64,000 nucleotides of DNA from Rs1 sp000416275 (GTDB lineage Bacteria > Pseudomonadota > Gammaproteobacteria > Pseudomonadales > Balneatricaceae), in the NCBI GenBank assembly GCA_965243635.1, contig OZ251574.1:3534001-3598000 (forward strand), in the 5' to 3' direction. Below the pieces are notes generated by a model. It saw only the letters and a list, made by a program, of their open reading frames with translations, was not told the origin of the DNA and made no database searches. Below, in pieces: positions 26,583 through 36,223 of this stretch (position 1 is the stretch's first letter; every line of letters begins with the position of its first letter). The position numbers and the translations under genes are program-made.

Positions 26583-28301
26583 CCCGCATGTTGCACCAAC
26601 TAGTCACTTGACAATAGTCACTCCATTTATAGCAGTGCCTTGCAAATTTTTCTTAAGCCGCTGGGTAGATCTAAAATTTCAGAAACTTTTAGTGGAGCTA
26701 AGTACACCGAACTGGTTGTTTTTCGAACAGCTCGTAGTCGGAAGCCAAACGCTGCCCTCGAACCTCAATGCTCGTGTTGTAAACTCTGAATTTTATCAAG
26801 ATGCAGGGCTATCCAGGTTTGAGGAGTCTGCTGGAATAAAGAATGTCAGTGACGCGTTTTAGCAATTCAGAAACGGGGCAAGAACTTGGCAACATCAGTT
26901 TCACTCTATCTTTATACTGAACAATTCGCACCGCAATTTTGAATAGTTTTAAGCGTATTGTACCCATTTCTGCTCGCTCTAATACCGTACCCTTTAATGT
27001 TTCTAATCGGAATTCATGCATTAATACATAGGCCGCAGCAGAGTAGAAAAGCCGCAATTGATTTGCCAAAAAGCCTTGATCAGAAGTGCGATCACAGGCC
27101 ATATCATTTTTCAGCTGCTTGATGAAATTTTCGTCTTGTCCTCGAGCGCAATAAAAATCACAGTACAGGGTCTCAGGACTGGCATTGGTAATAGAGGTGA
27201 CAATATAACGAGGGTTCTTGCCTAGCAGGTTCACTTCTGCTTTTACAATTAAACGATATTCAATACCCATCCAGCTTTTGGCTTTATAGTCTAACTCGTC
27301 ATATAAGCGCACTTTATAGGGTTCTGGTTGACCTACCAACTTTGCGTTGTGGCGCTTCTCATCAAGGCAGTGTTTAGCGGCTGTTAGTAAAGAACTCGCC
27401 ATGGGAGACAACGCTTTATTACCGGGCACACCAAAGATAAAGTCCATGTTGTCATCATCTTGACTTAATTGCATTAATTCAGGGTTGGAGAAGTGGCCGT
27501 CGCCACGTAAAACGATGTGAACGTTGGCCCAGCGCGATCTAATTTGTTGTATAACGCGTTTCATTATCATCGCATTTTCTGCCCCTGTAGGGCGTTTACC
27601 TGGACGAAGATAGGTACCAATCAACTTCCCGCTAAAACCCTCAAAAATGGTAAGTGGCAGATAGCCATAATGGCCGTAATAACGATTGAACAATGCCAGT
27701 TCTTGTTGGCCATATACTTGATCTTCAGTGTGATCCATATCAAGAATGATGATGCTGGGATCTTTGCTATAGCTATCCATGAAATGATCAATAAACGCTT
27801 GAGCTATGCGGTATAAATCTTTGCTATCAACATTTTGGCCTAATCGAGTGAAAGTTGATCCGTGGGCCAAATCTTGTTCTTCGTCTAATGGCTTTTTTCC
27901 CAGAGCCAGTTTAAACATAGGGTCTTTGCGTAGAGAGTTAGAATCGTTAGCATCTTCATAGCCACAGGCAAGCTGGATAGTTCTTTGAGTAATGAGATCC
28001 TGCATAGAGTGCTTGATATGTGTTTGTCTGCGAGAGTCGCTGATAGCAGCGGCAAGTTTGGTTAGCAGTTGACTTTGAAGTGCCGTCTCCCGCATCAGTA
28101 TTGCACCAAAATCAGATGACATAGAGCCACCATCAAAACTGGCGCGTACAGTAAGTCCGTCAACAGGGTGGAAATTAAGTGGGGATTGTATAAAATTGGG
28201 CATGGTAAGTTCCGGGTTACTTCATCCGAAGTAGTTTTGTGGTAAACCCTATTCTATCAAGGGATAGGGCGGAACTTACCATTTTTCATGCAATATGCGG
28301 G
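26583..28301 (-). mobile_element. IS1380-family insertion sequence, copy 3
   Basis: 1719 bp, duplication TTAG at 26579-26582 and 28302-28305, inserted in the repeat array. Inverted relative to copy 2. Each of the two has its own duplication, so they moved independently and are not ends of one composite transposon. Confidence 0.95.
26809..28203 (-). CDS. IS1380-family transposase (copy 3)
   Basis: 464 residues, intact. Shares K-D-P-S and L-L-T-A-A-K with copy 2, with two private changes: M to I (Y-R-I-A-Q-A-F) and C to Y (G-I-E-Y-R-L). Catalytic segments are unchanged. Confidence 0.95.
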   Translation of the reverse strand: MPNFIQSPLNFHPVDGLTVRASFDGGSMSSDFGAILMRETALQSQLLTKLAAAISDSRRQTHIKHSMQDLITQRTIQLACGYEDANDSNSLRKDPMFKLALGKKPLDEEQDLAHGSTFTRLGQNVDSKDLYRIAQAFIDHFMDSYSKDPSIIILDMDHTEDQVYGQQELALFNRYYGHYGYLPLTIFEGFSGKLIGTYLRPGKRPTGAENAMIMKRVIQQIRSRWANVHIVLRGDGHFSNPELMQLSQDDDNMDFIFGVPGNKALSPMASSLLTAAKHCLDEKRHNAKLVGQPEPYKVRLYDELDYKAKSWMGIEYRLIVKAEVNLLGKNPRYIVTSITNASPETLYCDFYCARGQDENFIKQLKNDMACDRTSDQGFLANQLRLFYSAAAYVLMHEFRLETLKGTVLERAEMGTIRLKLFKIAVRIVQYKDRVKLMLPSSCPVSELLKRVTDILYSSRLLKPG

Positions 28302-29215
28302 TTAGCAAGACCAACAATCAAAACCCTAAGGGCTTTTTTACCACAGAGGTCACAGAGGCGCTGCGCTGCACAGAGAAAACCTTATAATAAAGAGATTTAG
28401 AAAGACAACAATCTCCTAGGTCTTAGTCTTTTAAATCCCTCCTCTGTGACCTCTGTGACCTCTGTGGTAAAACTAGTCTTTTAAAGATATTTCTCTATCG
28501 CCGAGACGCTACGCTGCACAGGGGAAATACTAAAACCAACGAGCCTAATACCTAGTAATAGACAGCAATCACTTAGCTCTTAATCTTTTAAATCCCTCCT
28601 CTGTGTCCTCTGTGTCCTCTGTGGTAAAACTAGTCTTTTAAAGTCTTTTTCACCACCGAGATCACACAGTCAACTACGCCGCACAGAGAAAACCTTAGAA
28701 GATTAGAAAGACCGAATACTTAGTAAGAACAACAAGCAAAATCCTAAGGGCTTTTTTCACCACAGAGGTCACAGAGGCGCTGCGCTGCACAGAGAAAACC
28801 TTAAAACCAAGAAAAATCAAAGACCTAAATTAGCAAGACCACAATCTTCTAGGTTTTGATCTTTAAATCCCTCCTCTGTGACCTCTGTGGTAAAACTAGT
28901 CTTTTAAAGATCTTTCTCTATCGCCGAGGCGCTACGCTGCACAGGGAAAATACTAAAACCAACGAGCCTAATACCTAGTAATAGACAGCAATCACTTAGC
29001 TCTTAATCTTTAAATCCCTCCTCTGTGACCTCTGTGGTAAAACTAGTCTTTTAAAGTCTTTTTCCCCACCGATATAACACAGACACTACGCTACACCGAC
29101 ACAGAGAAAACTCTATGACCTATCCAAACCAAAACCCTAAAGCTCTTAATCTTTAAATCCCTCCTCTGTGACCTCTGTGACCTCTGTGGTAAAACCAATC
29201 TTTTAGAGTCTTTTT
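28302..29215. repeat. CACAGAGG/CCTCTGTG repeat array
   Basis: Alternating forward and reverse modules, with variants such as CGCCGAGACGCTACGCTGCACAG and ATCGCCGAGGCGCTACG. It ends with three CTCTGTGACC steps just before 29215. 29216-29430 downstream has only a 9-bp tandem repeat. Confidence 0.8.
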
Positions 29216-29255
29216 TATGTCTCAGCGGAGATGCTCAGTTTTGGCGGGGGCTTTT

Positions 29256-29289
29256 ATTGATAATTGATAATTGATAATTGATAATTGAT
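29256..29289. repeat. Tandem 9-mer TTGATAATT
   Basis: Nearly four copies of a 9-bp unit between the repeat array and the 3' end of the aldehyde dehydrogenase gene. Confidence 0.8.
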
Positions 29290-29430
29290 GAGGTCAGATG
29301 GGTCTAGCTGTTGCTGCTTGATAAGCGTTGGGGTTAATGAACTGGCTAAGCCTTGGTAGATTAGCCAGTGACAGATCAGGATCGCTATCGATACTGATCT
29401 GGATCGCAATTTAGGCGATGCTCGGTGGGA

Positions 29431-30864
29431 TTACTGCCAATCTGTGACGTGCTTAATTTCTAAGAAGTCTTCTAGGCCCCAAGCCCCTCCTTCACGGCCA
29501 TTGCCTGATTGCTTGTAGCCACCGAAGGGCGATGTTCCCTTTGAGTCAATACCATTAACTCTGACCATGCCACTGCGTAACTTTCTCGCTACCCGCTTGG
29601 CCTTTTCTGGGTCTTGAGTTTGAATATAGTTTGTCAATCCATACACTGTATCGTTGGCGATGGCGATCGCCTGCTCTTCTGTATCAAAAGGGATGATGGC
29701 TAGTACTGGGCCAAACACTTCTTCACGGGCTATCTGCATTTGATTATTTACATCGGCAAAAATGGTTGGCTGCACATAGTAACCTTGCTCGAGACCTTCG
29801 GGACGGCCCAAGCCACCGGCAACCAGACGTGCGCCCTCTTCAATACCTACGGCAATCAATGCTTGGATTTTATCGTATTGTAACTGGCTGATCACCGGGC
29901 CTATGTGACGACCGTTTTCTGTCGGACTGGCGACTTGCACTGCATTGGCGGCGGCCTGCGCGGTCTCGACTGCCTGCGCGTAGATTGAGCGTTCTACCAA
30001 CATCCGCGAAGGTGCATTACAAGATTGTCCGGTATTGCCAAAACAGTGGATTACTCCCCGTTTGACCGCTTTTTGATCTGCATCGGCAAAGATGATGTTT
30101 GCCCCTTTACCGCCCAGCTCTAAAGTGACTCGCTTTACGGTATCCGCCGCTGCTTTGGTAATTAAAGCGCCGGCGCGAGTTGAGCCGGTGAAAGACAGCA
30201 TGTCAACATCTGGGTGTGAGGATAATTGTGTGCCTACCCCAACACCATCGCCATTGACTAAGTTAAATACCCCCGCTGGAAATCCTACCGCATCTATAAT
30301 TTCGGCGAACACTATCGAAGACAAAGGAGCTATTTCAGAAGGTTTTAAGACGACAGTACAACCAACCGCTAAAGCAGGTATCACTTTCAAGGTGACTTGG
30401 TTCATCGGCCAGTTCCACGGGGTGATCAATCCGCAGACGCCGATCGGCTCTTTGATGATTCGCTCGCTATGATTATCATCGCTAATCGGGCTTTCAAATT
30501 CCATGTCTGCAAAAGCTTCTATAAAGCCTTTAATGTGTCCTGATCCTGAACCCGCTTGGGCCGCTGTCGCCAAATCTATCGGGGCACCCATTTCCATCGA
30601 TATCGCTTGTGCCATATCTGCTGAGCGCTTTTTATACTCTTCTAACAGGGCTTTGAGCAATCTCAATCGTTCAGCTTTTGGCGTTTCTGACCAGCTGACA
30701 AAGGCATTGCGAGCCGCTGCAACTGCAGCATCCGTATCGGCATTATCACCTAGCGAAATGATCGCACAGGTTTGCTCGGTCGCGGGATTGATCACCTCAA
30801 AATCGTTAGCTTTTGCCGGGGTAACCCAAGCTCCATTGATATAAAAATTACGTTTATCTAACAT
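29431..30864 (-). CDS. NAD(P)+-dependent aldehyde dehydrogenase (probable gamma-aminobutyraldehyde type)
   Basis: 477 residues of the ALDH superfamily: P-W-N-W-P near residue 145, K-P-S-E-I-A-P near 170, F-T-G-S-T-R-A-G near 225, the general-base Glu in V-T-L-E-L-G-G-K-G and the catalytic Cys in G-Q-S-C-N-A-P-S-R about 35 residues later, then E-E-V-F-G-P-V. Broad family with poor substrate prediction. Its place beside polyamine genes suggests oxidation of 4-aminobutyraldehyde or gamma-glutamyl-aminobutyraldehyde (PuuC-like step). Start ATG 30864 is chosen because AGGAG lies 6 bp before it; an ATG two codons upstream overlaps that site. Two MITEs separate it from the rest of the cluster. Confidence 0.88.
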   Translation of the reverse strand: MLDKRNFYINGAWVTPAKANDFEVINPATEQTCAIISLGDNADTDAAVAAARNAFVSWSETPKAERLRLLKALLEEYKKRSADMAQAISMEMGAPIDLATAAQAGSGSGHIKGFIEAFADMEFESPISDDNHSERIIKEPIGVCGLITPWNWPMNQVTLKVIPALAVGCTVVLKPSEIAPLSSIVFAEIIDAVGFPAGVFNLVNGDGVGVGTQLSSHPDVDMLSFTGSTRAGALITKAAADTVKRVTLELGGKGANIIFADADQKAVKRGVIHCFGNTGQSCNAPSRMLVERSIYAQAVETAQAAANAVQVASPTENGRHIGPVISQLQYDKIQALIAVGIEEGARLVAGGLGRPEGLEQGYYVQPTIFADVNNQMQIAREEVFGPVLAIIPFDTEEQAIAIANDTVYGLTNYIQTQDPEKAKRVARKLRSGMVRVNGIDSKGTSPFGGYKQSGNGREGGAWGLEDFLEIKHVTDWQ

Positions 30865-30922
30865 TTTCATCTCCTAAACATAGTGCCCTTGGCACAAGTA
30901 GTGTTTGGCTCAATAGCTAATT

Positions 30923-31102
30923 GAGACCTCTGCATAACTTACCCAGAGGGTATGATAACTGCGCTCGGTAATACAGCGTTAAAAACCGGCTCAATATGCT
31001 CATTTACACTAGTAATACCCATAAACAGGGGCATACTAACTCCGCTATCTCGCCGGTTTTTGCCTTGTCTTACCTTTGCTCGCAACGTTATGCAGAGGTC
31101 TC
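30923..31102 (+). mobile_element. MITE-3 copy 2 (180 bp)
   Basis: Perfect 16-bp inverted ends GAGACCTCTGCATAAC / GTTATGCAGAGGTCTC. The interior matches copy 1 (17571-17727) in reverse, plus an extra ACCCATAAACAGGGGCATAC segment. Flanks TAATT and TATTT are an imperfect duplication. It lies 58 bp upstream of the aldehyde dehydrogenase start. Confidence 0.78.
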
Positions 31103-31176
31103 TATTTATAATTAGTTTACATCGCCCAGCAGATCTCTGCTGTGGCTCGATCGAAATTTATAGCGCCTACCTAGAA

Positions 31177-31385
31177 CCTGAATCCGTGACTTCAAAGTGA
31201 ATACAGAGTGTAAGATATTGGTTTTACGGTGGAATTGAAAAATCTTAGCTGCAAGCTCATATGCGTCCTGCATTCGCTAAATAAATGCATCCATGCATAA
31301 AACCCGTAGGTTCAGCGGGCATTTTTCTAACCGCTGTAGAATCAAGAGCTTGCGCTATGTGGTGCAGTGAAGTCACTGATTCAGG
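31177..31385 (+). mobile_element. MITE-2 copy C (209 bp)
   Basis: Full-length long subtype with ends CCTGAATCCGTGACTTCA and TGAAGTCACTGATTCAGG and a perfect 5-bp duplication TAGAA (31172-31176 and 31386-31390). It serves as the reference for the nested copy at 50234-55875, which has the same 209-bp length once its insertions are removed. Confidence 0.88.
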
Positions 31386-31481
31386 TAGAATAAAACTTTT
31401 TTTATCTGGCTGTACTGAGGCTTTTAACCGCCATTAGCAGGCTAAAGAGCCCTGAACAAGTCAAGCCCCCTAGATCATTGC

Positions 31482-32213
31482 TTAGAGGCCGTCTAATTTA
31501 AAGCGTAAAAACTGACAAACCCACTGCGCAACTAACTGTCGCTGAATAGGCTTATTGATTTCTTGTATCGCCTGCGTACTCTGCCGATAAGGAAGTAATT
31601 TTAAATCTCGACGGCTGATCAGTAATTTAGCGGTGTAGTCAGCGGCAAATTCGGGGTGTCCCTGAAATGAAATCGCCCTGTCATTAAAGTTTAATGCGGC
31701 GTAAGGGCAAAAATCAGAGCGGGCAATTACTTGGGTATTATCTGGTAATTCAATGACTTGGTCTTGATGGTAAGCTTGTATAGCAAAGCGCTCAGGGACG
31801 TCTGTCATCCAACTAGCTGGCTGCTGTATTTGATACTCACTGACCCCAAGGCTCCAGCCTTTGGCCGATTTGTGTACTTTTCCACCCAGCGCCTGCGCAA
31901 GCAACTGATGGCCGAAGCAGATTCCAACCATCGGAATATCGGCGCTATAAGCCTGCTGGATGAGCGTCATCAGCGGGGCAATCCACTGGTGCTGCTCATA
32001 TACGCCGTGTTTGGAGCCGGTAATCAGCCACGCGTCGCACTCAGTGGCTGCGGTGGGGATATCGCCTTCTAATACATGGAAAAATTTAAAATTTAAATGA
32101 GCATCACTATCCTCTAGTAAGCTTTTAAACATTTCAGGATAACTTTTATATTGCTCGCGGAACTCTTCGGGGGGAACTCCCGTTTCCAATATTCCTAGCG
32201 TAATCTGTTTCAT
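31482..32213 (-). CDS. Class I glutamine amidotransferase (GMP synthase-like domain)
   Basis: About 243 residues, a single GATase1 domain: nucleophile Cys in V-G-I-C-F-G-H-Q-L-L near residue 98, and the His of the triad in S-F-Q-G-H-P-E-F near residue 190. It is of the GuaA-like (COG0518) kind, not the PuuD/peptidase C26 kind, yet sits beside a gamma-glutamylpolyamine synthetase-like gene, so removal of the gamma-glutamyl group (PuuD role) is a reasonable but unproven guess. The ATG at 32213 begins K-Q-I-T-L-G-I-L-E-T-G, the usual family start; the TTG at 32258 would add 15 atypical residues. 32214-32605 upstream shows no gene, only AT-rich sequence with TTTTTAGCTA repeats. Confidence 0.82.
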   Translation of the reverse strand: MKQITLGILETGVPPEEFREQYKSYPEMFKSLLEDSDAHLNFKFFHVLEGDIPTAATECDAWLITGSKHGVYEQHQWIAPLMTLIQQAYSADIPMVGICFGHQLLAQALGGKVHKSAKGWSLGVSEYQIQQPASWMTDVPERFAIQAYHQDQVIELPDNTQVIARSDFCPYAALNFNDRAISFQGHPEFAADYTAKLLISRRDLKLLPYRQSTQAIQEINKPIQRQLVAQWVCQFLRFKLDGL

Positions 32214-32605
32214 TGCGGCGCTCTTGCTATTACCGGAATCTATGATTTTAATTGGCAATCAAGGATTCAGCTATTATTTTTGATCGGCATTCTGCGATGG
32301 ATAGTATAGTAAACTTTTACAGGTTTCTAGAAGTCTGTTGCACTTGCTGAATCGATCCGAAAAATAGTGGCTTTGTTGCTTGTTTTTGCAGTACTTATGC
32401 TTTACTTTTGCAGAGTTCTGAGCAGATAAGTTACGTCTTTAAACAAGCCAAACAAGCCAAATATTTTCCGGTGCAACTTGTTTAGAGGCATCTTAAAGCA
32501 TAAGCGTGAAGAGAGTCTTCTCTAGTTCCCGCCTATGCTCTTAATTTTAGCCACTTTTTAGCTACTTTTTAGCTATCTATCTAGCACACTAGCACTGTGT
32601 ATCGC

Positions 32606-33994
32606 TTACACCTTTAACAGGTATGTTGCACACTCAAAGCTGGTGATGGTATCGGCAAACTTGAGCTCTTCGCGATTTTTAATCGCCGCGTAAACCCGGC
32701 AAAACTCTGCACCGAAAAAGTCTCTGACGAAAGTAGATTCGCGCAACTGCTCAATAGCGACTGCCCAGTGCCGGGTCATTGGTTGTAGTTTGGTTATATC
32801 AGTATCTATAGTTAACGGGGCGGCCAGTGCCAAGCTTTCATTTAAACCGTAGCGCATTCCCGCTAATACCGCTGCGATCACCAGATAGGGATTGGTATCT
32901 GCACCGGATACTCGGTGCTCTAAACGAGCCGCCGCCCCTTCAATAGCGGGAATTCGCACCGCTGCAGCGCGATGATCATAACCCCAACATGGAGATATAG
33001 GGGCGAAGAAACCTGGACTGTACCTGCGATAAGAATTGGCATGAGGTGCATAGATCAATTGGGTGTCGGGCATGCTTTCCAACAGTCCCGCCACGCACTT
33101 TGCCAGTAGCGGATGAATTTCTCCATTTTCGCTGGCAAAAACATTTTCTCCCTGGCTGTTATTCAAACTGGCATGTACATGCATGCCATTGCCCATTTCA
33201 GCGGCGTACGGCTTGGCCATAAAGCTAGCTCGTAAATTATGTTTCCTAGCCACTTGTTTAATCAGGCGCTTTAATAATATTGCCTGATCCGCGGCCAGCA
33301 GAGCATCGGTTTGATGGAGTAAATTTATTTCAAACTGACCGGGTCCACACTCGGCAATGGTGGTATCCACCGGCAAATTCTGAATATCAGCCGCGTGTAA
33401 GATATCTTGTAAGACCGCCTCAAATTGCTCTAATTGCTCCATGCTGTACTGTTGATCTTCATCGAGACGGCGGCCGTCAGCGTTCAGCGGTTTTTGCGGA
33501 TGGCTATCGTTTAATTGTGGATCGATAAAGTAAAATTCCAGTTCAGTGGCCACCACTGGCGTCAACTCCTGTAGCTGAAGAGCGCTGAGCTGTCTCTCCA
33601 ACATTACTCGCGGTGAATACTGACAAGGCTGCATATCATCTTGATCTAACATGCTTAAGAGCATTTGCGCACTGGGAACACTCGCCCAGGGAATCGGCGC
33701 CAAGGTCTCGATGATTGGCAGACAAATACCATCCGGATCCCCGACTTTTAAGCCGAGACCTAACTCGGTCACATCATCGCTCCATATGTCGACAAAGCAC
33801 ACCGAGCGCGGCATTCTAAATGCCCCTTCTGCCAGTTTATAAAGTGAAGATACTGGCAACCACTTGCCGCGCAACACCCCATTTAGATCGACAAACAGCA
33901 GTTCTAAACGTTCTGTTTCAGGGTGTTTGGCTAAAAAATCTGCCACGGTGCTGTTAAATTTAGCAAGATCAAATAAGTCGTTAGGTATCTGCAT
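32606..33994 (-). CDS. Glutamine synthetase-like gamma-glutamylpolyamine synthetase (paralogue 1)
   Basis: 462 residues of the GlnA superfamily, GSIII/PuuA-like branch: L-F-V-D-L-N-G-V-L-R-G-K near residue 33, V-A-T-E-L-E-F-Y-F near 145 (metal-binding Glu), H-V-H-A-S-L near 275, A-N-S-Y-R-R-Y near 320 and a C-terminal R-L-E-H-R-V-S-G-A-D-T-N-P-Y. The shape V-D-L-N-G-V-x-R-G-K replaces the housekeeping GlnA form, typical of enzymes that ligate glutamate to putrescine, spermidine or another amine with ATP. It is on the minus arm with agmatinase and the Pot importer. Paralogue 2 is at 40657. True amine substrate not predictable. Confidence 0.88.
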   Translation of the reverse strand: MQIPNDLFDLAKFNSTVADFLAKHPETERLELLFVDLNGVLRGKWLPVSSLYKLAEGAFRMPRSVCFVDIWSDDVTELGLGLKVGDPDGICLPIIETLAPIPWASVPSAQMLLSMLDQDDMQPCQYSPRVMLERQLSALQLQELTPVVATELEFYFIDPQLNDSHPQKPLNADGRRLDEDQQYSMEQLEQFEAVLQDILHAADIQNLPVDTTIAECGPGQFEINLLHQTDALLAADQAILLKRLIKQVARKHNLRASFMAKPYAAEMGNGMHVHASLNNSQGENVFASENGEIHPLLAKCVAGLLESMPDTQLIYAPHANSYRRYSPGFFAPISPCWGYDHRAAAVRIPAIEGAAARLEHRVSGADTNPYLVIAAVLAGMRYGLNESLALAAPLTIDTDITKLQPMTRHWAVAIEQLRESTFVRDFFGAEFCRVYAAIKNREELKFADTITSFECATYLLKV

Positions 33995-34185
33995 TTTAGG
34001 TCTCTACTGTCACTATGAGCCTGGCCGAGAAACAACTAATTTGTTTCGGCCATGCCTGCTTGGTTTGGTTTGATTTAACGTCATGTGTATGAAAATGTTC
34101 TATATTTTACTCTTTTGAGCACTATATCCGCACTATTTTAATTTGCTCTGATTAGTGCTACATCGCTTATTTTTATCCAGTCTCT

Positions 34186-34245
34186 CTGTTCCAATATCTG
34201 TTCCAATATCTGTTCCAATATCTCTTCCAATATCTGTTCCAATCT
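34186..34245. repeat. Tandem 12-mer CTGTTCCAATAT (5 units)
   Basis: Five consecutive 12-bp units with single changes in the last two. It lies in the 308-bp gap between agmatinase and paralogue 1; the gap otherwise holds only AT-rich DNA upstream of the synthetase gene. Confidence 0.85.
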
Positions 34246-34302
34246 CTATTTGAATCTCTATTCAAGAGAAAGGCATGCTTGCTATATCCTGAATCACCGC
34301 CG

Positions 34303-35283
34303 TTACTTGATTTTTTTTGCCGCGGCAAATAAACACAGTAAATTAAGGGCGATGGTTGCCCCTGCCAGCGAGGTAATTTGCGCGACGTCATAATTAGGCG
34401 AGACTTCGACAAGATCCATCCCCACTAAATTGATGCCAGATAATCCGCGCAGCAACTCTAGCGCCTCTGCGGTTTGCAAGCCTCCAACCACAGGAGTTCC
34501 AGTACCTGGTGCACATGAGGGATCGAGACAATCTATATCAAAGGTTAAGTAACAGGGCTTATCCGCGACAATTGCCCGCACCCTTTTTATAACCTCTGGC
34601 ACTCCTAATTTACGGACTAGATCTGCATCAAAGACGTTAAAACCATGCGTTTCACTATTGTGGGTACGGATGCCAATTTGCGCCGAGCTCTGAGGGTCAA
34701 TGATACCTTGCTCTGCCGCGTGAAAAAACATCGTGCCGTGATCAATTCTCGCCGAGTCATCACGCCATGTATCACAGTGTGCATCAAAGTGAATCAATGA
34801 CATTTTACCGTGCTTTTTGGCATGCGCTTGCAAAATCGGATAAGTGACGAAATGATCGCCGCCGATCGCCAAGGTCGCGACATTTTGGGCCAATATATGA
34901 CTAAACTGTTGCTCTAACGCCTGTGGAATTGCTGCGGGTCTACCTGGATCAAATAGGCAGTCTCCCCAGTCGACGACACTTAATTCATCAAAGGGATCAA
35001 TTCCCCAGCCCCAGGCTTTGCCCCAAGCTAGTTGCGCTGATGCCTCTCTGACCGATCTGGGACCAAAACGGGCCCCAGGTCGATTAGTGACCGACAAATC
35101 AAAAGGTACACCGACTACCGCAACATCAACATTTGCCAAGTCTTTGGTGTACTTGCGCCGCATAAAACTTAGAACACCGCTGTATACCGGTTCCGCTATG
35201 GTGCCGTAATAACTGTCTCTAGTGACCGCTAAATCAATATTAGAGAACTCACTGAGCTCACTACTTTGCTCTTTTTCTGACAT
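34303..35283 (-). CDS. speB: Agmatinase (ureohydrolase family)
   Basis: Hydrolyses agmatine to putrescine and urea in the cytoplasm with two Mn2+. 326 residues with all metal-binding signatures: G-G-D-H-F near residue 142, H-F-D-A-H-C-D-T near 165-172, and F-D-I-D-C-L-D-P near 250 followed by P-G-T-G-T-P. A related guanidinobutyrase or guanidinopropionase cannot be excluded, but the polyamine importer directly downstream on the same strand favours agmatine. GGAG precedes the ATG. It gives the cluster an internal source of putrescine from arginine-derived agmatine. Confidence 0.88.
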   Translation of the reverse strand: MSEKEQSSELSEFSNIDLAVTRDSYYGTIAEPVYSGVLSFMRRKYTKDLANVDVAVVGVPFDLSVTNRPGARFGPRSVREASAQLAWGKAWGWGIDPFDELSVVDWGDCLFDPGRPAAIPQALEQQFSHILAQNVATLAIGGDHFVTYPILQAHAKKHGKMSLIHFDAHCDTWRDDSARIDHGTMFFHAAEQGIIDPQSSAQIGIRTHNSETHGFNVFDADLVRKLGVPEVIKRVRAIVADKPCYLTFDIDCLDPSCAPGTGTPVVGGLQTAEALELLRGLSGINLVGMDLVEVSPNYDVAQITSLAGATIALNLLCLFAAAKKIK

Positions 35284-35398
35284 AGCTATTTACTCTCCTC
35301 TCACTTTTAATTTGAGCGGCATTAAAGCCAAACTTTTACTCACTACCCATGCGAGTGCCGGTCGATATTCTAAGTAGGGCGCTATTCTAGGTAGAGAT

Positions 35399-36223
35399 TT
35401 AGGCCGATGCGTTTGCCTGTTGTTCGTACTGACTTTTCTTTAGTGCAGATCGCTTAGTAAGCAGCGACGCGACGATCACCCCACAGGACACAATCACAAT
35501 TAAAATGGTTGAGAGCGCATTAATTTCAGGACTTAAGCCGAGGCGCACTTGCGAATATATTTTCATCGGCAGAGTCGTAGCCCCAGGACCCGAGGTAAAG
35601 GAAGCGATCACCAGATCGTCGAGCGACAAGGTAAAAGCTAATAGCCAAGCGGCGACAATCGAAGGCGCTATTATCGGTAGGGTGATCTGAAAGAAAGCAC
35701 TGACTTTATTACAGCCAAGATCTAGGGCCGCCTCCTCCAATGATTGATCAAAGGTCACTAATCTGGAGGACACCACCACTGCCACATAACACATTGAAAA
35801 AGTAATGTGCGCCACGGTAATGGTCCAAAATCCTCGATCCCAGCCCACTGCCACGAATAATAACAACAGCGAGAGACCCGTAATCACTTCTGGCATCACC
35901 AAGGGTGCATAAATCATCCCTGAAAATAAGGTTCTACCTCTGAAAAGACCGCCGCGAATCATCACCAAAGCGGCCATTGTTCCCAGCACCGTCGCTATAG
36001 TTGCGCTGACCACGGCCACTTTTAAGGTCATCCAAGCGGCGTCCATAAACCCGTCATTTTGCAGCAGACTGGTATACCACTTAGTTGAAAAACCTCCCCA
36101 AACGGTCACCAATTTTGATTCGTTAAAGCTAAACACGATCAACAACAATATTGGGATGTAGAGAAAGGCAAAGCCGAGTGTAAGCGAGGTTATATTGAAC
36201 CAACTAAAACGATTAACATTCAT
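35399..36223 (-). CDS. potI: Putrescine/spermidine ABC transporter permease, PotI type
   Basis: 274 residues with six membrane helices and the cytoplasmic EAA loop seen as E-E-A-A-L-D-L-G-C-N near residue 170. The ATG at 36223 is right because it overlaps the potH stop (TAATG), giving translational coupling, and begins M-N-V-N-R before the first helix; an upstream in-frame start would add 35 residues that overlap potH. Forms the inner-membrane channel with PotH, powered by PotG. PotI rather than PotC is assigned from synteny with PotF/G/H-like partners only. Confidence 0.88.
   Translation of the reverse strand: MNVNRFSWFNITSLTLGFAFLYIPILLLIVFSFNESKLVTVWGGFSTKWYTSLLQNDGFMDAAWMTLKVAVVSATIATVLGTMAALVMIRGGLFRGRTLFSGMIYAPLVMPEVITGLSLLLLFVAVGWDRGFWTITVAHITFSMCYVAVVVSSRLVTFDQSLEEAALDLGCNKVSAFFQITLPIIAPSIVAAWLLAFTLSLDDLVIASFTSGPGATTLPMKIYSQVRLGLSPEINALSTILIVIVSCGVIVASLLTKRSALKKSQYEQQANASA

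Noticed and set aside
26608..26862. 84-codon frame antisense to the 3' end of IS1380 copies 2 and 3
   Set aside because: Broken by a stop in copies 1 and 4 through one base change and overlaps the transposase end; treated as a chance frame.
20485..28301. Composite transposon formed by inverted IS1380 copies around the RES/Xre locus
   Set aside because: Each IS has its own matching duplication (CTAA and TTAG), so they are independent insertions and the outer flanks do not match.
34173..34412. 79-codon frame opposite the agmatinase end rich in N-R-Y-W-K-R
   Set aside because: It translates the 12-mer tandem repeat and overlaps agmatinase in another frame.
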